Below are positions 58,025-64,000 of a DNA stretch of 64,000 nucleotides, piece by piece. The number at the start of each line of letters is the position of its first letter. Within the stretch, counting starts at the first letter, position 1. The notes under the pieces were generated by a model. The model was not told the DNA's origin. It searched no databases and saw only the letters and a program-made list of their open reading frames with translations. Both the position numbers and the translations under genes were made by a program. The stretch comes from Psychromonas sp. MB-3u-54 (GTDB lineage Bacteria > Pseudomonadota > Gammaproteobacteria > Enterobacterales > Psychromonadaceae): the NCBI RefSeq assembly GCF_002836415.1, contig NZ_PJBP01000088.1, forward strand, positions 18,851 to 82,850, in the 5' to 3' direction.

Positions 58025-59257
58025 TTATTTTTCTTCTGTCGGGTCGTCAGCAAGTTTAAAGGCTTTATGTAATGCGCGCACAGCAAGTTCGAGATACTTA
58101 CTATCAACCAACACTGAGATTTTTATTTCTGACGTTGCAATTTGGTGCATATTAATACCTTCTTGCCCCAGTGTTTCAAACATTATTTTAGCAACACCCG
58201 GATGGTTCCACATGCCAACGCCCACCACAGAAACTTTTGCTATTTCCTTATTGCCCTGAACATTATCAGCATGTAATGAGACACATACCTTCTCTAATAG
58301 TTCCTTGGTTTGCTCATAATCGTCACGGTGCACGGTAAAAGTGAAATCTGTTTTCCCATTACCGAGCGTATTTTGTACTATCATATCCACATCGATATTC
58401 GCATCACCAATAGGCGAGAGAATTTGTGCTGCAACGGTCGGTTGATCTGGTACACCCGATAAGGTTAAACGAGCTTCATCACGATTAAACGCAATACCGG
58501 AAATGACGGGAGATTCCATTTTATTTTCCTCATAACAGATTAGCGTGCCGCCACCATCTTTAAAACTTGATAGGACACGAAGTGGTACATTATATTTTCC
58601 AGCGAACTCGACTGAGCGAATTTGTAAAACCTTAGCGCCTAAGCTTGCCATTTCAAGCATCTCTTCAAAGGTAATACTATCTAAACGGCGAGCATTGGGT
58701 TCAACACGCGGATCAGTTGTATAAACACCGTCAACATCGGTGTAAATTTGGCATTCATCCGCTTTTAAGGCAGCAGCAATGGCGACCGCAGACGTATCCG
58801 AGCCTCCCCGGCCTAACGTAGTAATATCATTAGCTTCCGAGCGACCTTGAAAACCTGCAACGACAACCACCCGTCCAAGTTTTAAATGCGCCTTAATATT
58901 TTTTGTTTCAACATCTAAAATACGCGCCTTACTGTGACAGGCATCTGTCTTTAAACGGATTTGATCACCTGTCATAGAGACGGCATCAAGACCTAAACTG
59001 TGTAATGCCATTGATAAAAGTGCAATGGTAGTTTGCTCGCCAGTGGTTAATAACACATCCATTTCACGAGGACTTGGGTTTGCTGTTATTTCTTTTGCGA
59101 GCGCTATCATACGATTTGTCTCACCCGACATGGCGGATAATACAACCACAACATCATGACCGTCTTCTTTGGTTTTTTTGATTTTTTCAGCCACGCTTTT
59201 TATGCGCTCAATGTTACCGACCGAGGTTCCACCATATTTTTGAACTAATAATGCCAT
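58025..59257 (-). CDS. lysC: aspartokinase, lysine-pathway type
   Basis: 410 aa from ATG 59257 (MALLVQKYGG); a longer frame from 59317 overlaps alaS and is rejected. Catalytic domain: KYGGTSVG, LTTGEQTTIALLSMAL, TLGRGGSDTSAVAIA. Two C-terminal ACT domains (from about 265) as in the alpha/beta-type monofunctional enzymes of Pseudomonas and Vibrio. No lysine riboswitch is seen; the gap from alaS is only 46 bp. Confidence 0.94.
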   Translation of the reverse strand: MALLVQKYGGTSVGNIERIKSVAEKIKKTKEDGHDVVVVLSAMSGETNRMIALAKEITANPSPREMDVLLTTGEQTTIALLSMALHSLGLDAVSMTGDQIRLKTDACHSKARILDVETKNIKAHLKLGRVVVVAGFQGRSEANDITTLGRGGSDTSAVAIAAALKADECQIYTDVDGVYTTDPRVEPNARRLDSITFEEMLEMASLGAKVLQIRSVEFAGKYNVPLRVLSSFKDGGGTLICYEENKMESPVISGIAFNRDEARLTLSGVPDQPTVAAQILSPIGDANIDVDMIVQNTLGNGKTDFTFTVHRDDYEQTKELLEKVCVSLHADNVQGNKEIAKVSVVGVGMWNHPGVAKIMFETLGQEGINMHQIATSEIKISVLVDSKYLELAVRALHKAFKLADDPTEEK

Positions 59258-59303
59258 CGTTATTTCCCATATCTTCAAGCTATTTACATAGCAAATCTGC
59301 CTA

Positions 59304-61907
59304 TTACAAGCGATCACTTAACCAGGGTGCCACTAATGCGAGTGCATCAGTTAAAGCAGCAGGATTGTTACCTCCTGCCATGGCCATATCCGGACGACCG
59401 CCCCCTTTTCCGCCAACAGGACCGGCAACAAGATTAACTAACTCGCCGGCTTTCACTTTTTTGATTAAATCTTTAGTCACACCAGCAATTAAACTGACCT
59501 TATCATCGGCTGCGACGGTTGCTAAAACAACAATACCCGATTGCATTTTATTTTTCATTTGATCAACACTATCACGCAATAATTTAGGATCTATTCCTTC
59601 GATATTTGCAATAACAACCTTTACGCCGTGTATTTCAATGGCATTATCAATCAGATTTGCGCCCGCTGCACTGGCAATTTTTGCTTTAAGCTCTGCGACC
59701 TCTTTTTCTAATAATTTGCTGCGATCCACAAGCTGTTCTATTTTGTCGCCTAAATTAAACTGATCCCCTTTAACCAGACCACAAGCTTTATCAACTTCGA
59801 CGAGTAACTCCGAAATCACCTGATCCGCAGCGACTCCAACGGTCGCTTCTATACGACGAACACCGGCAGCAATACCCGACTCAGAGCGAATCAAAAACAA
59901 TCCCAGATCACCTGTCCGCTTGGCATGAGTACCACCACACAACTCAGTTGAGAAGTCCCCCATCTGTACAACACGTACCATTTCATCGTATTTTTCACCA
60001 AATAGGGCCATAGCGTTAGAAGCCTTAGCTTCTTCTATGTCCATTAATTTAGTCACAACTTCATGGTTATTACGAATTGCTTCATTGACCAAAAAAGTCA
60101 CTTCAGACAAAATGTCCGCAGACAGCCCTTCAAAATGGGAAAAATCAAAGCGTAATTTATCCGCATCGACCAAGGAGCCCTTTTGGGTAACATGTTCACC
60201 TAGGGTTTTACGCAGCGCCGCATGTAATAAATGGGTAGCAGAATGATGTAACGCGATAGACTGACGGCGGGCTGGATCAACTTCTGCATGCACTTTATCA
60301 TTAACCTTCAGTGATCCCATGCTGATATAACCGCTATGCACAAATGCATCACCGGATTTTTTAGTATCGGTCACCACAAATATGCCATTAGTAAGTATTA
60401 ACTTACCAGCATCACCACATTGACCACCAGCTTCAGCGTAAAATGGCGTTGTTGATAGAATAACTTGTCCGCTTTGACCTTCTTTTAATGAATCAACAAA
60501 AGCCCCCTCCACCACTAAGTGAGTGACCGTCGCCGCACCTTGCAGTGTTTCATAACCAATAAATTCAGTTTTTTGATCGATAATCAGGGTTTTATTGTAA
60601 TCTATGCCAAAATTATTTGCTTGCTGCGCACGTTTACGCTGCTCAGCCATAGCTTTATCAAAACCAGCCTCGTCAATTGTCAAACCGCGTTCACGGGCAA
60701 TATCGGCAGTCAAATCAGCAGGAAAGCCGAATGTATCGTAGAGTTTAAAAACAATATCACCGGGGATCACCTGACCTTTAATATTATCCAGTTCACCGTC
60801 TAAGATCTGTAAACCACGATCCAGCGTTTTTGCAAACTGCTCTTCTTCCCGGCGTAATATTTTTTCCACAAATAAACGTTGCTTGGATAGTTCAGGGTAA
60901 GCGTCACCCATCTGATTAATTAATTCGTCATAGATTTTGAAGAAGAAAATGTCCTTCGCACCCAATTTATGACCGTGACGTACTGCACGACGAATAATTC
61001 GACGCAAAACATAACCACGTCCTTCATTGGAAGGCATTACACCATCACAAATTAAGAAACCGCATGAGCGGATGTGATCAGCCACAACACGTAAAGATTT
61101 GTCTTCCAGATCGCTTGCCCCTGTTACTTCGGCAACTTTTTTAATTAAACTCTGAAAAATATCAATCTCATAGTTTGAATGGCAGTTCTGCATGATCGCA
61201 GAGATACGTTCAAGCCCCATCCCCGTATCCACAGAAGGTTTAGGTAAATTTTCCATGGTGCCATCGGCATGACGATTGTATTGCATGAAGACAATATTCC
61301 AGATCTCGATATAACGATCGCCATCTTCTCCGGGTGTACCTGGAGGACCGCCCCAAACATCTTCACCATGATCATAAAATATTTCGCTGCAAGGACCGCA
61401 CGGACCGGTATCTCCCATTGACCAAAAGTTATCTTTTGCACCAATACGTGATACGCACTTAGGATCCACACCTATCTCTTCGATCCATATTTTTTCGGCT
61501 TCAAGATCTTCATCAAAGACAGTGATCCATAACTTATCTTTTGGCAGCCCCAATTCAACGGTTAAATATTCCCACGCAAAGCCAATCGCCTCACGCTTAA
61601 AATAATCACCAAAGCTAAAGTTCCCTAACATCTCAAAAAAAGTATGATGACGTGCGGTGTAACCCACATTGTCTAAATCGTTATGCTTACCTCCGGCGCG
61701 CACACAGCATTGACTCGATGTGGCTTTGGTATAAGCCCTTTTTTCGGTACCAATATAGGTATCTTTAAATTGATTCATGCCGGCATTGGTGAACAGCAAG
61801 GTGGGATCATCGTGAGGGACAAGTGAACCACTACTGACACTTTGGTGGCCTTTATTAACGAAGAAGTCGCGAAATCCCTGGCGAATTTCATTAGTTGATT
61901 TGATCAT
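59304..61907 (-). CDS. alaS: alanyl-tRNA synthetase
   Basis: 867 aa. Class II motifs at the N-terminus ([32 protein letters not shown]), tRNA-recognition region, the editing domain zinc motif [12 protein letters not shown] and [13 protein letters not shown], and the C-terminal [11 protein letters not shown] oligomerisation end. Adds Ala and clears mischarged Ser and Gly. Follows recA on the same strand with no recX between. Confidence 0.98.
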   Translation of the reverse strand: MIKSTNEIRQGFRDFFVNKGHQSVSSGSLVPHDDPTLLFTNAGMNQFKDTYIGTEKRAYTKATSSQCCVRAGGKHNDLDNVGYTARHHTFFEMLGNFSFGDYFKREAIGFAWEYLTVELGLPKDKLWITVFDEDLEAEKIWIEEIGVDPKCVSRIGAKDNFWSMGDTGPCGPCSEIFYDHGEDVWGGPPGTPGEDGDRYIEIWNIVFMQYNRHADGTMENLPKPSVDTGMGLERISAIMQNCHSNYEIDIFQSLIKKVAEVTGASDLEDKSLRVVADHIRSCGFLICDGVMPSNEGRGYVLRRIIRRAVRHGHKLGAKDIFFFKIYDELINQMGDAYPELSKQRLFVEKILRREEEQFAKTLDRGLQILDGELDNIKGQVIPGDIVFKLYDTFGFPADLTADIARERGLTIDEAGFDKAMAEQRKRAQQANNFGIDYNKTLIIDQKTEFIGYETLQGAATVTHLVVEGAFVDSLKEGQSGQVILSTTPFYAEAGGQCGDAGKLILTNGIFVVTDTKKSGDAFVHSGYISMGSLKVNDKVHAEVDPARRQSIALHHSATHLLHAALRKTLGEHVTQKGSLVDADKLRFDFSHFEGLSADILSEVTFLVNEAIRNNHEVVTKLMDIEEAKASNAMALFGEKYDEMVRVVQMGDFSTELCGGTHAKRTGDLGLFLIRSESGIAAGVRRIEATVGVAADQVISELLVEVDKACGLVKGDQFNLGDKIEQLVDRSKLLEKEVAELKAKIASAAGANLIDNAIEIHGVKVVIANIEGIDPKLLRDSVDQMKNKMQSGIVVLATVAADDKVSLIAGVTKDLIKKVKAGELVNLVAGPVGGKGGGRPDMAMAGGNNPAALTDALALVAPWLSDRL

Positions 61908-62030
61908 GAGTTATTCCATATGAAGTATCTGTTCCGTTATTCTATGGATCAATAAAAAAACGTCAAATAAGTTAAAAATAAATGAGGTTTAATATAGCAT
62001 GTCACTTGAAAAGGGCAAAGAAGCTAACGA

Positions 62031-62335
62031 ATACCAAATGCATTAAAAATATAATCAGTCTTGCTGGTTAAAATTAACGCTATCTGCATTATGAGTTTTA
62101 TTCGGAACATTCTGTTCCTCACCACTTCGTGGCCAGCTAAAGCTGTTCAAAATCGTTCCATACGATTTTGTATTCAGAACATCCTGTCCCTCACCACTTC
62201 GTGGCCAGCTAAAGCTGTTCAAAATCGTTCCATACGATTTTGTGAAAGGAGAATAACTACTTCCTGCAACTAATGCCTTGCTAGCGTTAATTTTTCCGGC
62301 GCAATACAAGATCACCACTTTAATGCACTTGGTAT
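62031..62335. mobile_element. MITE of the ATACCAA family, 305 bp, with tandem core
   Basis: Inverted ends: left ATACCAAATGCATTAAA, right (complement) ATACCAAGTGCATTAAA, 16 of 17. The core (CCTCACCACTTCGTGGCCAG and on to ACGATTTTGT) is present twice at a 72-bp period (62118 and 62190). The same core appears once, inverted, in the element at 30300-30533. It sits in the recA-alaS gap. Confidence 0.9.
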
Positions 62336-62650
62336 AACGATCAATTTAATTTACATTAATAATGAAAGCATTTGTGCTTCTGTCACTATTATTTTTAACC
62401 TGAACTGTTTTTTGGGAGTATGACGGGACAGTCAAAATGGGAGCCAAAAATCTACATAGCGCTTATTAGGAAGTGAATCATTATCTCAAGCACAGCCTTT
62501 ATTGAATTAACTGCCATTAAGAAAGGAGACTAATAACAAAATAAAATTGATTCTATTAATGGCGGCTTCGATAATATTTGTCTAAGACTTATGCTTTTTA
62601 TCATTAATATGAATATCGCCTTAGTCGTCACAAACGGCGATAGGGCGATC

Positions 62651-62680
62651 AAAAAAGGCGTGAAATATCACGCCTTTTTT
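62651..62680 (-). terminator. terminator of recA
   Basis: AAAAAAGGCGTGA pairs with TCACGCCTTTTTT; T run on the minus strand. Confidence 0.92.
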
Positions 62681-62719
62681 GTAGCCTATAAAATATCAAT
62701 ACAGGTTTAATTTACTGAA

Positions 62720-63757
62720 TTAAACCTCTTCAGCAGATTTTTTTTCTTCAATGACTTCTGCTTTCGGCATTAACGCTTCGCGAATTTTAGCTTCAAGCTC
62801 TTCGGCTGATGCCGGGTTGTCTTTTAAATACTGGCTTGCATTGCTCTTACCTTGACCAATTTTAGCGCCATTGTACGAGTACCAAGAACCCGCTTTTTCA
62901 ACAAATTCTTGTTTAACGCCCAAATCAACCAACTCACCGAAATGGTTAATACCTTTACCGTATAGAATCTGAAACTCTGCTTGCTTAAAGGGTGGCGCGA
63001 CTTTATTTTTAACCACTTTTACGCGTGTTTCATTACCAATAATTTCTTCACCGTTTTTAATCGCGCCAATACGGCGGATATCTAAACGCACTGAAGCATA
63101 GAACTTAAGTGCATTACCACCCGTAGTCGTCTCCGGATTACCGAACATAACGCCGATCTTCATGCGGATTTGGTTAATGAAAATAACCATAGTATTGGTC
63201 TGTTTGATGTTCCCGGTTAATTTACGTAATGCTTGCGACATTAAACGAGCTTGAAGTCCCATGTGAGAATCACCCATATCGCCTTCAATTTCAGCTTTAG
63301 GTGTTAACGCAGCAACGGAATCGACAACCACCACTCCTACGGCGCCAGAGCGCACCAGCATGTCACAGATTTCTAATGCCTGCTCACCAGTATCCGGCTG
63401 AGAAATAAGCAGGTTGTCAACATCCACGCCGAGTTTTTTGGCATAGGTCGGGTCAAGTGCATGTTCGGCATCGATAAATGCACAGGTTTTACCTTGTTTT
63501 TGCGCTTCGGCAATAACTTGTAAGGTTAGGGTTGTCTTACCCGAACTCTCCGGACCATAAACTTCAACACAACGGCCGTAGGGCAAACCACCTATACCCA
63601 ACGCAACATCCAAACTTAATGAGCCAGTTGAAACAGAATCAATTTCCATCGATGCTGCATCATCACCTAAACGCATGATTGAGCCTTTACCAAATTGTTT
63701 TTCAATTTGTCCAAGAGCTGCAGCTAATGCTTTATCTTTGTTTTTATCCTGACTCAT
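62720..63757 (-). CDS. recA: recombinase RecA
   Basis: 345 aa. Walker [10 protein letters not shown] (68-76), loop L1 [11 protein letters not shown]2 [21 protein letters not shown], Walker [13 protein letters not shown]. Acidic C-terminus (KSAEEV). Strand exchange and LexA co-protease. An SOS box sits upstream. Confidence 0.99.
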   Translation of the reverse strand: MSQDKNKDKALAAALGQIEKQFGKGSIMRLGDDAASMEIDSVSTGSLSLDVALGIGGLPYGRCVEVYGPESSGKTTLTLQVIAEAQKQGKTCAFIDAEHALDPTYAKKLGVDVDNLLISQPDTGEQALEICDMLVRSGAVGVVVVDSVAALTPKAEIEGDMGDSHMGLQARLMSQALRKLTGNIKQTNTMVIFINQIRMKIGVMFGNPETTTGGNALKFYASVRLDIRRIGAIKNGEEIIGNETRVKVVKNKVAPPFKQAEFQILYGKGINHFGELVDLGVKQEFVEKAGSWYSYNGAKIGQGKSNASQYLKDNPASAEELEAKIREALMPKAEVIEEKKSAEEV

Positions 63758-63826
63758 TTTATCTCCAGATTTGTGTGATCGTACTTTTATTTAACTGTAT
63801 ATGCACTCAGTGCTCATGGCTAAGTA

Positions 63827-63846
63827 TACTGTTGATTTACACAGTA
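63827..63846 (-). promoter_or_regulatory. LexA (SOS) box of recA
   Basis: TACTGT - 8 nt - ACAGTA, a symmetric CTG-N10-CAG site with matching flanks, about 70-90 bp before the recA start. LexA repression with RecA-driven induction is standard for this gene. Confidence 0.93.
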
Positions 63847-63894
63847 TCAAGTGCTTTTTATGTTTTTATTATCAGCCTAGAGCAATCAGTATAT

Positions 63895-64000
63895 TCGCCT
63901 GATCATTCTATAGCAACGCCCTCAATTAAACCGAGTAGCGCAAGGGGTATCGCCTGATCATTCTATAGCAACGGCCTCAATTAAACCGAGTAGCGCAAGG
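63895..64000. repeat. 55-bp tandem direct repeat at the right edge
   Basis: TCGCCTGATCATTCTATAGC starts at 63895 and again at 63950; the units differ at a single base as far as they can be compared, and the second runs off the window. No unique spacer separates them, so this is a tandem array, not CRISPR. Copy number is unknown. Confidence 0.85.

Larger units (their letters stand above)
61908..62719. other. recA-alaS intergenic region without recX
   Basis: 812 bp. It contains the MITE at 62031, the recA terminator at 62651 and AT-rich sequence; I find no recX frame or remnant. GAAAGGAG at 62522 followed by a short open stretch (LILLMAASIIFV) with no ATG at its start is not called as a gene. 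Confidence 0.6.

Noticed and set aside
62055..62318. 87-aa open frame with repeated KSYGTILNSFSWPRSGE
   Set aside because: It lies wholly inside the MITE at 62031-62335, and the repeat is the 72-bp core. Such frames are common false calls.
63895..64000. CRISPR array at the right edge
   Set aside because: Units are contiguous with a 55-bp period and no unique spacers; no cas genes in view.

Overview
The window reads as chromosome of a marine gammaproteobacterium, most like Psychromonas or a close relative. The evidence is gene order: rpsP-rimM-trmD-rplS; parE-yqiA-cpdA-nudF next to tolC; luxS-gshA-yqaA; ypjD-corB beside ffh; the Na+-pumping oxaloacetate decarboxylase oadGAB; and recA-alaS-lysC-csrA followed by tRNA-Ser and tRNA-Arg. 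Base composition is moderately AT-rich and intergenic regions are full of small inverted-repeat elements. The genus is inference; the class is well supported.

Region 1 (1-8700) is accessory. Six leftward genes encode a long DapF-like epimerase, an MFS transporter, a protein I do not recognise, two tandem periplasmic binding proteins of the ABC_sub_bind type, and a membrane hybrid-type sensor kinase cut by the left edge. No ABC permease or ATPase accompanies the binding proteins. I read this as a possible make-export-sense module and rank it as a leading candidate for an undescribed system.

Region 2 (8700-10920) holds three identical tRNA-Gly(GCC) genes behind a strong stable-RNA promoter, interleaved with and followed by at least six degenerate tRNA-Gly-derived repeats sharing the same disabling changes. 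It recalls the tRNA-end repeats downstream of tyrT in E. coli but is more elaborate.

Region 3 (10919-23913) has orn, rsgA, psd, ilvA and a K+ channel. It ends in a cobalamin uptake unit: promoter, B12 riboswitch, btuB, btuF, btuC, btuD, and a dedicated exbB-exbD-tonB set.

Region 4 (23942-32461) has carbonyl-detoxifying enzymes (CurA-like, YqhD-like, DJ-1/PfpI) with a divergent LysR regulator, an orphan MetQ behind MetJ boxes, and an Lrp-type regulator divergent from a stand-alone long-form leuA.

Region 5 (32563-56337) is mostly conserved core: parE with a strange triplicated leader, yqiA, cpdA, nudF, tolC, hldE, an unusual sensor kinase, the ribosomal protein/tRNA-modification operon, ffh, ypjD, corB, luxS, gshA and oadGAB.

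Region 6 (56800-64000) carries tRNA-Arg x3, tRNA-Ser, csrA, lysC, alaS and SOS-regulated recA, with no recX between recA and alaS. A 55-bp tandem repeat runs off the right edge.

At least five MITE-like inverted-repeat elements, in two or three families, sit in the intergenic spaces, often next to promoters or leaders.
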